From Propionivibrio sp. (GTDB taxonomy: Bacteria > Pseudomonadota > Gammaproteobacteria > Burkholderiales > Rhodocyclaceae), in NCBI RefSeq assembly GCF_017995515.1, contig NZ_JAGOIT010000004.1, positions 1-64,000 of the forward strand: a DNA stretch of 64,000 bases, given 5' to 3'. The notes beneath the pieces were generated by a model. That model saw nothing but the letters and a program-made list of their open reading frames with translations, did no database searches and was not told the DNA's origin. Below, piece by piece: positions 47,034 through 56,096 of this stretch (its first letter is position 1; each line of letters begins with the position of its first letter). The translations under genes and the position numbers were made by a program.

Positions 47034-47429
47034 TCAGTCGTCCAGTACCCCCATCTCTTCCAGCCGTTCGAGCGACATCCGGCCGATGTCGTTGAAGTCG
47101 AACGCTTCGCCATCGTCGTTATCCACGGCTTCGCAGCGCGCATTGCTCATGAAGTTATCGCGCAGCGTGTCGCCGCGAGCTTGCGCGACAAACTCTTCGC
47201 GTACGAGCCGGTAGAGAAGCCGCGCACGCGAATCCTCTTCGAGCGCGTTCCAGCGGTTTTCGGCCAAGACGGACCTGTGAATCGCGACTTCGACATCGAA
47301 CGTGCCGGAGAAGCGGATGTACAGGTCGTCATCGATTTCCTTGATCGCCCGCTTTTTCCATTTGGCAAGCTTGGCCTTGGTCTTCGCGAGTTCGGTTTCC
47401 AGTTGGGCCAACGATTTCTTCTTCGACAT
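47034..47429 (-). CDS. Conserved-looking hypothetical protein
   Basis: 131 residues, acidic. The N-terminal coiled-coil-like segment is Lys-rich (MSKKKSLAQLETELAKTKAK), followed by FSGTFDVEVAIHRSVLAENRWNALEE and a C-terminal acidic FDFNDIGRMSLERLEEMGVLDD. AGGAGAACCCGG directly before the ATG is a strong SD. I do not recognise a family. It precedes the integrase remnant in frame, separated only by its stop. Confidence 0.6.
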   Translation of the reverse strand: MSKKKSLAQLETELAKTKAKLAKWKKRAIKEIDDDLYIRFSGTFDVEVAIHRSVLAENRWNALEEDSRARLLYRLVREEFVAQARGDTLRDNFMSNARCEAVDNDDGEAFDFNDIGRMSLERLEEMGVLDD

Positions 47430-47908
47430 CCGGGTTCTCCTTGTTCGAAAATTGCATCATGAGCGCGTTCGGCAAACGCCTTGGCCGATCGGTCGTACCT
47501 GCCCTCAATGCATGAATTGATCCTGGCGAGTGACTGAAGAAACGGGATCCGGTCAATGGTAAGAACGGCAGATTGCAGAAATGTGACCTGTCAGGATTCG
47601 GGCTTTTTGACCTTGTCCGGTCGTTCGCGTAGCCGACCGTGTTGCCACGCGCCGGATTCGGGCGTTGAATCACGGCTTCGTCCTCGCATGGGTCGGCGAG
47701 GCCAATATTCGACGGATCGCGATCATCGTTGCCGACAACACTCACTCGGACGCGCAGTTTGCCGGGTCAAGTTCGGTGCCGGCGCACGTCGAAATGATGG
47801 GCTTCCTGGGCATGGGCAACAACCCCATGGGTGCCTCAGTAGCGGTCGCCGTGGCGTTGGAACAGGCGCAAAGGTAAGCTCTTTCTTTTTCCGAATCGGG
47901 TTTCGACC
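47430..47908. other. Mostly non-coding stretch at the island edge
   Basis: 479 bases between the hypothetical gene and the MFS gene. Apart from the doubtful ORF at 47665-47877 I see no gene, tRNA or clear repeat. It is probably a decayed junction, given the integrase remnant close by. Confidence 0.4.
47665..47877 (+). CDS. Doubtful short ORF upstream of MFS gene
   Basis: 70 codons with a TTG start. The frame reads NHGFVLAWVGEANIRRIAII and ends EMMGFLGMGNNPMGASVAVAVA. It has a protein-like composition but no recognised motif. It may be the tail of a lost gene, because the coding-like character extends slightly upstream of the first start codon. There is no clear SD. Confidence 0.3.
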   Translation: MNHGFVLAWVGEANIRRIAIIVADNTHSDAQFAGSSSVPAHVEMMGFLGMGNNPMGASVAVAVALEQAQR

Positions 47909-49102
47909 ATGCACTCGTCACGCACCCTCGTACGCATTCCCGCCAGCATCTGGGCCTTGGGGTTTGTCAGTTTGTTGATGGACGTATCGTCGGAGCTGAT
48001 TCATAGCTTGCTGCCGGTCTTCATGTTTACGGCACTGGGGGTCAGCGTCTTCACCATTGGGCTGATCGAAGGCGCTGCGGAGGCGACGGCACTGATCGTG
48101 AAAGTCTTCTCCGGTGCGATCTCCGACTATTTGGGCCGGCGCAAGCCGTTGGCGGTGTTCGGCTACGGCTTAGGCGCGATGTCCAAGCCGTTGTTTGCCA
48201 TCGCGACGGGCGCCGGCCTGGTGGTGGCCGCACGCTTGATCGACCGCGTTGGCAAAGGTATTCGCGGCGCCCCCCGCGATGCCCTGGTCGCCGACATTGC
48301 GCCGCCCGAACTGCGCGGTGCCGCCTTCGGCTTGCGCCAGTCGCTCGATACGGTCGGCGCTTTTCTCGGGCCGATGCTGGCGATGGGACTCATGCTGCTT
48401 TGGGCGAACGACTTCCGCGCCGTGTTCTGGGTCGCCATCATCCCGGCTTTCCTTGCCGTTGCGCTGTTGTTTTTTGGCGTGCAGGAACCGGAACGCCATC
48501 AGGAAGGCGGGCGCATCAACCCGATTCGCCGCGAGAACCTGCGACGCCTGCCGCGGGCGTACTGGTGGGTCGTCGGCGTCGGCGCGATCTTCACCCTGGC
48601 GCGATTCTCCGAAGCATTCCTGGTTCTGCGTGCCCAACAAGGAGGATTGCCGATCGCTTTCACACCGCTGGTGTTGATCGGCATGAACGTCATCTACGCC
48701 GCCAGTGCCTACCCGTTCGGCAAACTGTCGGATGCCATGAGTCACGCCACGCTTCTGGCCTGGGGACTGGCTGTGCTGCTGGCCGCGGACGTGGCTTTGG
48801 CCTACGGCGACCACTGGATCAGCGTGTGGGCCGGAATTTCGCTGTGGGGCTTGCACATGGGAATAACCCAAGGCTTGCTGGCGACCATGGTGGCGGACAC
48901 GGCTCCGGCCGACCTACGGGGTACGGCCTTCGGCTTCTTCAACCTGCTGAGCGGCGTGGCGATGCTGGTGTCCAGTTCGCTGGCGGGCCTGCTGTGGGAA
49001 CGGTTTGGCGCCACCACCACCTTTGTGGCCGGAGGCGTCTTCTGTATCGTGGCCTTGCTGGTCTTGCGATGGCGAAGTTGCGCCCAACCATCTTGGCGAT
49101 AG
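47909..49102 (+). CDS. Major facilitator superfamily transporter
   Basis: 397 residues with about 12 membrane helices. It starts RIPASIWALGFVSLLMDVSSELIHSLLPVF. The MFS signature between helices 2 and 3 is SDYLGRRKPLAVFGY and that of helix 4-5 is RLIDRVGKGIRGAPRDALVAD. This subfamily (D-x-S-SELI-H-x-LLP, GKGIRGAPRDAL) is widespread, and the substrate is not established. It stands alone between the island debris and ppk2 and converges on ppk2 after 78 bp. Confidence 0.9.
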   Translation: MHSSRTLVRIPASIWALGFVSLLMDVSSELIHSLLPVFMFTALGVSVFTIGLIEGAAEATALIVKVFSGAISDYLGRRKPLAVFGYGLGAMSKPLFAIATGAGLVVAARLIDRVGKGIRGAPRDALVADIAPPELRGAAFGLRQSLDTVGAFLGPMLAMGLMLLWANDFRAVFWVAIIPAFLAVALLFFGVQEPERHQEGGRINPIRRENLRRLPRAYWWVVGVGAIFTLARFSEAFLVLRAQQGGLPIAFTPLVLIGMNVIYAASAYPFGKLSDAMSHATLLAWGLAVLLAADVALAYGDHWISVWAGISLWGLHMGITQGLLATMVADTAPADLRGTAFGFFNLLSGVAMLVSSSLAGLLWERFGATTTFVAGGVFCIVALLVLRWRSCAQPSWR

Positions 49103-49180
49103 CCCTTTCGGTATTCCTGGTTCGCAGAAAAAACGATTTCCTCCCGAACAGCTCGTCATGCTGCAAGGCCGCCTTCGATC

Positions 49181-50110
49181 TCAATAGATCGCCGGGACGA
49201 TCATCTCCTTCGGCACCGGATGGCGGAGGTAGTCGGGGTTATGCACGCGATCGGGCAGCACGACCGGTTCGCGCTCGACTTCGGCGTACGGAATCTGGCT
49301 CAGCAGGTGGTGGATGCAGTTGAGGCGCGCGCGCTTTTTGTCCACCGCCTCGACGATCCACCACGGCGCTTCGGGGATATGCGTGCGTTCGAGCATCGTC
49401 TCCTTGGCCGTCGTGTACTGTTCCCAGCGGCGGCGCGACTCCATGTCCATCGGGCTGAGTTTCCACTGTTTGAGTGGATCGTGGATGCGCATGGTGAAGC
49501 GCAGGTTTTGCTCGTCGTCGGTGATCGAGAACCAGTACTTGATGAGAATGATGCCGGAGCGGATAAGCATCTTTTCGAACTCGGGCACGGTGCGGAAGAA
49601 CTCTTCGTACTCGTCGTCGGTGCAGAATCCCATGACCTTTTCCACGCCCGCGCGGTTGTACCAGCTGCGGTCGAAAAGGACGATCTCCCCGCCGGCCGGC
49701 AGGTGCGAGACGTAGCGCTGGAAGTACCACTGGCTGCGTTCGCGCTCACTTGGCGCCGGCAGCGCAGCGATGCGGCAGACGCGCGGATTGAGGCGCTGCG
49801 TGATGCGTTTGATGACGCCGCCCTTGCCCGCCGCATCACGCCCTTCGAAGAGGACGACGACCTTGAGCTTCTTGTGCACGACCCAGTCCTGCAATTTGAC
49901 GAGTTCGCCCTGTAGCCGGAAGAGCTCCTTGAAGTAGAAGCTGCGGCTCAGGCCGCCGCCTTCGACCTCCGAATTCACCACGTCGGCGATCAGCGCGTTC
50001 ATGCGGTCATCGTCGATTTCCATCTCCAGCTCTTCGTCAAAGCCGTCGAGCATTTCGTCGTAGACGCGGGATTCGTAGTCCTGTTGTTGCGGTGTTTTCT
50101 CCGTGCTCAT
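49181..50110 (-). CDS. ppk2: Polyphosphate kinase 2 (PPK2, class I-like)
   Basis: 309 residues. Walker A is FEGRDAAGKGGVIKR (about residue 91), Walker B with lid start is LFDRSWYNRAGVEKVMGF, and the downstream KQWKLSPMDMESRRRW and WWIVEAVDKKRARLN are typical PPK2 segments. It transfers phosphate between polyphosphate and nucleoside diphosphates. The N-terminal 60 residues are acidic and variable. The length and single PPK2 domain suggest class I, but class cannot be fixed by eye. Confidence 0.94.
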   Translation of the reverse strand: MSTEKTPQQQDYESRVYDEMLDGFDEELEMEIDDDRMNALIADVVNSEVEGGGLSRSFYFKELFRLQGELVKLQDWVVHKKLKVVVLFEGRDAAGKGGVIKRITQRLNPRVCRIAALPAPSERERSQWYFQRYVSHLPAGGEIVLFDRSWYNRAGVEKVMGFCTDDEYEEFFRTVPEFEKMLIRSGIILIKYWFSITDDEQNLRFTMRIHDPLKQWKLSPMDMESRRRWEQYTTAKETMLERTHIPEAPWWIVEAVDKKRARLNCIHHLLSQIPYAEVEREPVVLPDRVHNPDYLRHPVPKEMIVPAIY

Positions 50111-50359
50111 CGCAGTTTTCTTCCTTGTTTTGGCGTCCGATTGTCTGTTGCCGGTTGAGCCGGCACCGCCTCAACGCAGCAAGCGTGCCCGCGGCAAACC
50201 CAACCCGTGTTACGAATCTACTCGATTTGTATTACAGACCAGTGACAGGCAAATAGCGACCCCGCGTTCAGCCATCATCCGGATATCCATCGCTGACACA
50301 TGCCTGTAAGAATCGCGTCCGATGATCGGCACATCGTCGATAGAGCGGATGAGATCACC

Positions 50360-50638
50360 ATGACCGACACGATTTTCTGCTACTCCTGCCGCAAGCATCA
50401 CGCGAGGGACGAAGTCACCCTCGTGCAATCGAAAGGCGTCAAGCGCTGGCGCTGCCTGAAAAGCATCGCCGAGAGCCGGAAAAGCCGCGATCAGCGCGAC
50501 CTGTTCGGCAAGGAGACCTCGGCGCTGAACCAGGCGATCCGCCAGCGCCAGTCGGCACACTCACTGCCGCGCCCGGTGCTCGAACTGTTCGGAACCCTGC
50601 GCGGCAACGCGCCGCCGCGTGTCGAGAGGTCGATGTAA
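50360..50638 (+). CDS. Small zinc-ribbon-like hypothetical protein
   Basis: 92 residues. IFCYSCRKHHARDEVTLVQS then KRWRCLKSIAESRK suggests a C-x2-C...C zinc-binding ribbon near the N-terminus, followed by a basic region (SRKSRDQRDLFGKE). I chose ATG 50360 because the Cys motif begins just after it; an upstream in-frame GTG/ATG would add 20 residues of non-conserved look. The function is unknown, possibly nucleic-acid binding. It is transcribed away from ppk2. Confidence 0.6.
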   Translation: MTDTIFCYSCRKHHARDEVTLVQSKGVKRWRCLKSIAESRKSRDQRDLFGKETSALNQAIRQRQSAHSLPRPVLELFGTLRGNAPPRVERSM

Positions 50639-50713
50639 GAAGGAACGAAAAGAGCAAAGGCGAAGTAGACTATGCGGCCCGCTTCAGCGAAGCGCCGCAT
50701 GGAAGAACCCACG

Positions 50714-51049
50714 ATGCAAAAAGACGATACGAACGATCTTTCGTCCGAAGAGATTGAACAACTCGCCGATTTCGACGCCGACATCTCACCGGACGAAATC
50801 AAGCGCCTCGAAGAAGCGGCGGCCACGCGCGAGCGCCTGCACCAGCACAAGCTCTGCCTCGTCGCCATGTCGTCGAGCGCAGAGATGCTCAAGGAGATCC
50901 GGCGCAATTCGCCGCAAGAATTCGACGCCATGCTCGAAATGGTCAACGCCTTCCAGGACTACGCGAAAAGCGTCGCCGAGCTCTCGCAGAAGGCGCTCTA
51001 TCGAATGCTCGTCATCGGCAGCCTGACGGACGAAGAGATCGAGCGCTGA
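50714..51049 (+). CDS. Hypothetical acidic helical protein
   Basis: 111 residues, mostly alpha-helical and acidic at the start (DDTNDLSSEEIEQLADFDAD). The middle reads HKLCLVAMSSSAEMLKEIRR, the C-terminus YRMLVIGSLTDEEIER. No domain recognised. GGAAG 8 bases before ATG 50714 supports this start; ATGs at 50699 and 50672 are in frame. Confidence 0.6.
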   Translation: MQKDDTNDLSSEEIEQLADFDADISPDEIKRLEEAAATRERLHQHKLCLVAMSSSAEMLKEIRRNSPQEFDAMLEMVNAFQDYAKSVAELSQKALYRMLVIGSLTDEEIER

Positions 51050-51094
51050 AAGCGCTTGCAAACAACGGAAACAGCGACCGGCAACAGCGACTGA

Positions 51095-52198
51095 CTACAG
51101 CGAATCCGCCGGAATCGGCCGACCGGTCAGGTAGCCCTGGATCAGCACGAAGCCCATTTCGACGCAGGCTTGCGCTTCCTCCTCGTCTTCCACGCCTTCG
51201 GCGAGCGGTACCGACCCCGTTGCCAGCACCATCTGCACGAGATCGCGCACGACCTGACGCTTGCGTTCGCTCGCCGTATGGATGCCGTGAATCAGCGACC
51301 GATCGAATTTCACGAAATGCGCCGGGACGTCGGCAAGTTCCAGCAGGCGCGCCTGCCCGGCGCCGAAGTCGTCGTAGGCAAAGCGGATATCGAGCTGCAA
51401 CAGGCGGTTCGCGAGCTTGCGCAATTGCTCAACGTCGGTCACCGCCGATTCGTGAATCTCGACGACGATGCTCATCTCCGGCGAGCGTTGGCGCAGACGC
51501 GCCAGCGATTCGATAAAACTGTCGCAGAACGTCTCCTTCGGATGCGCGTTGATGAACAGCGTATTGCCGGCAACGCGCGGCGCCATCTTGCCCAGCCCGA
51601 ATTCGCGGAAAGCCAGACTCAGATCGACCTCACGCCCCATCGCCTCGGCCAGGCCAAACAGCTCGATCGGGCTCGTCGGTAGCTGCGGATGATTGGCACG
51701 ACCAAGCAACTCATACCCGACGACCTGGCGCGAACGCGCATCGACAATCGGTTGCACCGCCCCGGAAATGCCCTGCCCCATGAGCAACTCGTCGAACTCG
51801 ACTTCGTTCGGCGCAAAGTTCTCGGAGAGCGCCATGTTCATCGGGATGATCATGGTATGCATCTGGTCAAACGCCAGCACATCGCTCTGATCAACCAGCA
51901 CCATGCGCAGCTTGAACTCGGCGCTGGCGAAATGAATGATGTCGTTTTCCCTGAGCAGGCAGTAACCCTCGATCCGTTCGCGGTTGACGAAGGTGCCGTT
52001 GGTGCTGTTCTCGTCGATCAGGCGCAGCTGGCCGCTGATGTCGCGCTCCAGCACGGCATGGAAGCGCGAGAGGCCGAGCGCCGGAATCACCAGATCGTTT
52101 TCCTTGCTGCGGCCGACCCGGTATGGCAACTGGGCGATGACAAACTCGACCGGCATGCCGTCCGTACCGAAAGACTCCAAAGACCACTGTTTCTCCAA
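51095..52198 (-). CDS. FHA-EAL domain signalling protein
   Basis: 367 residues. An N-terminal FHA domain (about 10-110: YRVGRSKENDLVIPALGLSRFHAVLE, DENSTNGTFVN) binds phosphothreonine peptides. A C-terminal EAL domain (about 145-365) has the signature Glu in VVGYELLGR (ELL instead of EAL), NAHP, VVEIHESA, AYDDFGAGQARL and PLAEGVED. Most c-di-GMP phosphodiesterase residues seem kept, though the DDFG and ELL details vary. The combination suggests c-di-GMP turnover controlled by kinase signalling. I chose TTG 52198 with GGAG 7 bases upstream; a longer frame to 52258 would run through a palindrome. Confidence 0.85.
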   Translation of the reverse strand: MEKQWSLESFGTDGMPVEFVIAQLPYRVGRSKENDLVIPALGLSRFHAVLERDISGQLRLIDENSTNGTFVNRERIEGYCLLRENDIIHFASAEFKLRMVLVDQSDVLAFDQMHTMIIPMNMALSENFAPNEVEFDELLMGQGISGAVQPIVDARSRQVVGYELLGRANHPQLPTSPIELFGLAEAMGREVDLSLAFREFGLGKMAPRVAGNTLFINAHPKETFCDSFIESLARLRQRSPEMSIVVEIHESAVTDVEQLRKLANRLLQLDIRFAYDDFGAGQARLLELADVPAHFVKFDRSLIHGIHTASERKRQVVRDLVQMVLATGSVPLAEGVEDEEEAQACVEMGFVLIQGYLTGRPIPADSL

Positions 52199-52216
52199 GC
52201 GCCCACTCCGCCGAAC

Positions 52217-52244
52217 TAAAATATCATCGATGTATGATATTTTA
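52217..52244. promoter_or_regulatory. 11-bp inverted repeat (candidate operator)
   Basis: TAAAATATCAT (52217-52227), 6-base spacer, ATGATATTTTA (52234-52244): a perfect AT-rich dyad just upstream of the FHA-EAL start, in the region shared with the divergent FIST-kinase operon. Confidence 0.55.
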
Positions 52245-52513
52245 CAACCGAGAACCAACGCGGATTTTTATTGTGCGCTCGGACACAATTTTTTACAAAG
52301 CCCCCACAAAGCGTTCGCACGAAGCCATGCGTTACATCGTCCAGAAAGCGTTGAGAACTCGGCCTTCGGGCTGAAAAATGCTGCCACAATCAGCTTCGAT
52401 CAACCGGATAAGGTAGTCTTGGCGCCATGCGGTACATCGCACTGCCGCGTCAGCTCTCAGACAGAGAACTGCTTGCTTCCCTGATCGACCCGGGTCTTTC
52501 GAAAGGAGAGAAC
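52245..52513. other. Divergent intergenic region, EAL / FIST
   Basis: About 270 bases with moderate AT content (TTTTTATTG, ATTTTTTAC). It probably holds both promoters. The open frame from 52427 upstream of the FIST gene lacks an SD at its start, so I treat it as leader. Confidence 0.45.
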
Positions 52514-53668
52514 ATGTCCAGCACCAGACATATTCGCTCGGCGCATTCAACATTGCAGGATGCTCGCGGGGCGGTCCGTGAGTTCCACGCCGCCGTGATG
52601 CAGCCGGATACGGCGCTCGTGCTTTTCTTCGCGTCGAGCCGCTACGATCTCGAAGCGCTTGCCGACGAACTTGACGCCTGCTTTGCCGGGATTCCGGTGG
52701 TCGGTTGCACAACGGCCGGCGAAATCGGGCCGGCAGGCTATCGCGACCACGGGCTGTCGGGTGTCAGCTTTCCGGCTTCTTCCTTCATCGCAGTCACCGG
52801 ATTCCTTGGCGATCTGAAGCATTTCAACGTCTCCCAAGGGCAGGCAACCGCCCATGCGTTGCTGCAACGCCTCGAGGCGAGCGCGCCGAATGCGAACGCG
52901 AGCAACTCCTTTGGTTTTCTGATGATCGACGGCTTGTCGGTACGCGAGGAGCCGGTCGGCTGGACGCTGCACAACGCGCTGGGCAAGATTCCGCTGGTTG
53001 GCGGCTCCGCCGGCGACGATGGCGAGTTCGCACGGACCTGGGTGTTCCATGACGGTGCCTTCCAGACCGACAGCGCGATTCTCGTCCTGATCAGCACCGG
53101 GTTTCCGTTCAAGATCTTCAAGACCCAGCATTTCGTCAGCCTCGACGAGCGTCTCGTCGTTACCGAAGCGGACCCGGAGCATCGCATCGTCAAGGAAATC
53201 AACGGACGCCCCGCCGCCGAGGAATACGCGCGGGTCATCGGCGTGCCGCCCGACGATCTGTGCACGATACGCTTTGCCAGTTCGCCGGTCGTCGTGGTGA
53301 TCGACGGTACCGACTACGTCCGCTCGATCCAGAAGGCGAACCCGGACGGCAGCCTGACTTTCTTCTGCGCCATCGAGGAAGGGCTGGTATTCCGCGTGGC
53401 GCGCGGCGTCGACCTGATCAAGGGCATGAGCGACGCCCTCGACGAGCTCATCGACGAAGTCGGCCCAACGCAAGCAATCCTGGTTTGCGACTGCATCCTG
53501 CGCAAAATGGAACTTGCGGAGCACGCTCAACGCGAGGAAGCCGGTCGCGTACTCATGGCAAACAATGCCGTGGGTTTCAGTACCTATGGAGAGCAGTTCA
53601 ACGGCATCCACGTCAACCAGACGCTGACGGGTGTTGCGATCGGTCGCGGGGATGAAGCCGATGTCTGA
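52514..53668 (+). CDS. FIST domain sensor protein
   Basis: 384 residues. An N-terminal FIST_N domain (about 20-215) includes PVVGCTTAGEIGPAGY, and VGGSAGDDGEFARTWVFHDG begins the next region. The C-terminal FIST_C domain (about 225-370) includes AAEEYARVIG, and NNAVGFSTYGEQFNGIHVNQT is the conserved end. FIST proteins are thought to sense small molecules (amino acids or similar) for kinases and cyclases. AAAGGAGAGAAC before ATG 52514 decides the start. The following kinase begins within its last codons. Confidence 0.92.
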   Translation: MSSTRHIRSAHSTLQDARGAVREFHAAVMQPDTALVLFFASSRYDLEALADELDACFAGIPVVGCTTAGEIGPAGYRDHGLSGVSFPASSFIAVTGFLGDLKHFNVSQGQATAHALLQRLEASAPNANASNSFGFLMIDGLSVREEPVGWTLHNALGKIPLVGGSAGDDGEFARTWVFHDGAFQTDSAILVLISTGFPFKIFKTQHFVSLDERLVVTEADPEHRIVKEINGRPAAEEYARVIGVPPDDLCTIRFASSPVVVVIDGTDYVRSIQKANPDGSLTFFCAIEEGLVFRVARGVDLIKGMSDALDELIDEVGPTQAILVCDCILRKMELAEHAQREEAGRVLMANNAVGFSTYGEQFNGIHVNQTLTGVAIGRGDEADV

Positions 53669-54815
53669 GTCGGGCGCGGATCGACCGGCATCGGACGAGC
53701 AGGCGTTTCGCGACGAGATTGCGCGCCTGAACAAGATCGTCACGGCATTGATGAACCGTGCCGAACGCAGCGCGAGCAATCAGCGCTCCGATTTCGGCAT
53801 GTTCCAGACGACGCTGATGCTGGAAAGCCAGGTCCGCGAGCGTACGGAAGCGCTTGAAGAATCCCTGCATGAGAACGAGAAGATCAATCGTGCGCTGCAC
53901 AACGCCAAGGCGCAGATGGAGATCGAAATGGAGGAGCGCAAGCGCGCGCTGGTGGCGCTTGAGCACGAGCAGAAAGAACAGCGGATTCTCATCAAGAAAC
54001 TCGAGGATGCGCATCACCAGTTGCTGCAATCGGAAAAAATGGCCTCGATCGGCCAGTTGGCGGCCGGCGTCGCGCACGAAATCAACAACCCGATCGGATT
54101 CGTCGGTTCCAACCTGCGTACGCTCAAGGACTACATCGCCGCGTTGCTGGAACTGGTTTCCGTCTATGAACAGGGTGACAGCCTCATGGCCGACGATACC
54201 GCGTTAGCGCAAAGAATCCGTGAACTCCGCCGCGCGGTCGACATCGACTTCCTGCGCGAAGACGCACCAGCGCTGATCAACGAGTCGATCGAGGGAACGG
54301 AGCGTGTCCAGCGCATCGTGCAGGATCTGCGCGACTTCTCGCGCCTCGAGAACCCGGACTGGCAGGGGGCAGACCTGCACGCCGGACTGGAAGCCACGCT
54401 CAACATCGTGTCGAACGACGTCCGGTTCAAGGCCGATATCGTGCGCGAGCTGGGCGACATTCCGGCCGTCGAGTGCCTGCCGTTCCAGATCAACCAGGTA
54501 TTCCTGAACATCCTCCTCAACGCCGCACAATCGATCACCGGGCGCGGAACCATCACGCTACGCAGCGGCCGCGTGACCGACGAGGTCTGGATCTCGATCA
54601 CCGACACCGGCCAGGGGATTCCGCCCGAGCGCATGGCCAGGATCTTCGATCCGTTCTACACGACCAAACCGGTCGGCCAGGGCACCGGCCTCGGCCTCTC
54701 CGTATCGTACGGCATCGTCAAGAAGCACGGCGGCCGGATCGACGTGCAAAGTCAGACCGGCGCCGGCACCACGTTCACCATCCGGTTACCGATCAAACGC
54801 CCGGCTGCGGCATGA
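53661..54815 (+). CDS. Sensor histidine kinase (cytoplasmic, coiled-coil)
   Basis: 384 residues without membrane segments. A long coiled coil (about 20-125: RERTEALEESLHENEKINRAL) leads to the HisKA domain with the phospho-His in LAAGVAHEINNPIGF. The HATPase part shows N box NQVFLNILLNAAQSI, G1 DTGQGIPP, F box FDPFYTTK and G2 GTGLGLSVSYGIVKKHGG. It overlaps the FIST gene by 8 bases, so FIST is probably its sensory partner. No response regulator lies beside it. GGGG 9 bases upstream supports ATG 53661; ATG 53652 is possible. Confidence 0.93.
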   Translation: MSESGADRPASDEQAFRDEIARLNKIVTALMNRAERSASNQRSDFGMFQTTLMLESQVRERTEALEESLHENEKINRALHNAKAQMEIEMEERKRALVALEHEQKEQRILIKKLEDAHHQLLQSEKMASIGQLAAGVAHEINNPIGFVGSNLRTLKDYIAALLELVSVYEQGDSLMADDTALAQRIRELRRAVDIDFLREDAPALINESIEGTERVQRIVQDLRDFSRLENPDWQGADLHAGLEATLNIVSNDVRFKADIVRELGDIPAVECLPFQINQVFLNILLNAAQSITGRGTITLRSGRVTDEVWISITDTGQGIPPERMARIFDPFYTTKPVGQGTGLGLSVSYGIVKKHGGRIDVQSQTGAGTTFTIRLPIKRPAAA

Positions 54816-54854
54816 AACACGTCCGCTTGCCGCTGTCGGCGGATCGGCGATCGC

Positions 54855-55868
54855 CTACGGCTGCAACGGCGAGACGAGGCGGTCGATCTCGGCCAGCACC
54901 TCGGTCTCGAACGGTGCGGCCTGCGTCGCCGCCACCGCGTCGAGCACCTGCGACGGACGGCTGGCGCCGATCAGCACCGAGGTCATCGACGCGTGGCGCA
55001 AGACCCAGGCCAACGCCATGCGCGCGAGCGACAGCCCGCGCGCCGCGGCGATGTCGTTCAGCTTGCGCACGGCATCGAGGCGTTCCGCCGTCAGCTGCTC
55101 GGGCTTGAGGAAGGCGCCGCGCGCGGCGCGCGAGTCTTCGGGAATCGTGCCCTGCAGGTAGCGATCGGTGAGGATGCCTTGCGCCAGCGGCGAAAAGGCG
55201 ATGCAGCCGATGCCCTGATCGGCCAGCGCCGGCAGGAGCGCGGCCTCGATGCGGCGGTCGAGCATGCTGTAGCGCGGCTGGTGAATGACGCAGGGCGTGC
55301 CGAGCTGGCGCAACAGCGCGGCGGCCTCGCGCATCCGCTCGGCCGGATAGTTCGACAGACCGACGTAGAGCGCCCGCCCGCTGCTGACGATGTGCGCCAG
55401 CGCGGCCATCGTCTCTTCGAGCGGCGTTTCCGGGTCCGGGCGGTGGTGATAGAAGATATCGACGTAGTCGAGCCCCAGGCGCTTCAGGCTCTGGTCCAGG
55501 CTGGCGATCAGGTACTTGCGCGAGCCCCAGTCGCCGTACGGCCCCGGCCACATCGTATAGCCGGCCTTGCTGGAAATGATCAGCTCGTCGCGATACGGTT
55601 TGAGGTCGCCGCGCAGCAGGGCGCCAAAGGTTTCCTCGGCCGAGCCGGGCGGCGGACCGTAGTTGTTGGCGAGGTCGAAGTGCGTGATGCCGTGGTCGAA
55701 CGCCGTGCGCACCACCTCGCGCGCCGTTGCAAAGCGGTCGACGCCGCCGAAGTTGTGCCACAGGCCAAGCGAGACGGCGGGCAGTTTCAGGCCGCTACGG
55801 CCACTGCGCCGATAGGAAATGGTCGTGTAACGCTCGGGGTTGGCGGCATAAGGCGTGTGCATGGGCAT
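54855..55868 (-). CDS. Aldo/keto reductase (YghZ-like)
   Basis: 337 residues. It closely resembles E. coli YghZ (GpdR-like glyceraldehyde-3-phosphate reductase): PAVSLGLWHNFGG, HFDLANNYGPPPGSAEE, catalytic Tyr in NNYG, Lys in IISSKAGYTMWPGPYGDWGS, His in IFYHHRPDPETPLEE, and NADPH site AFSPLAQGILT. AGGAAG 9 bases before ATG 55868 decides the start; a frame to 55904 exists. It converges on the histidine kinase with 39 bp between and is probably an aldehyde detoxification enzyme. Confidence 0.93.
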   Translation of the reverse strand: MPMHTPYAANPERYTTISYRRSGRSGLKLPAVSLGLWHNFGGVDRFATAREVVRTAFDHGITHFDLANNYGPPPGSAEETFGALLRGDLKPYRDELIISSKAGYTMWPGPYGDWGSRKYLIASLDQSLKRLGLDYVDIFYHHRPDPETPLEETMAALAHIVSSGRALYVGLSNYPAERMREAAALLRQLGTPCVIHQPRYSMLDRRIEAALLPALADQGIGCIAFSPLAQGILTDRYLQGTIPEDSRAARGAFLKPEQLTAERLDAVRKLNDIAAARGLSLARMALAWVLRHASMTSVLIGASRPSQVLDAVAATQAAPFETEVLAEIDRLVSPLQP

Positions 55869-56096
55869 GAGCGAGGACTTCCTGCGGTGACGGGAATGGC
55901 GCATGAGTATGTCGGACCAGCCTTGCCTGGGTCAACGTGGACGCAGCGTTGAAAGCCTTTTCCGGCAATTCGGCCCGTCGGCCTCAAAGGTCTGCATGCA
56001 GGGCTTGCGGTATAGTCGGGGTCATACTCATCGTGAGGTCTGGCAAAACGGCCCGCATACAGCTCATTCGTGACATCTTTGATCCGGGAGACAGCC

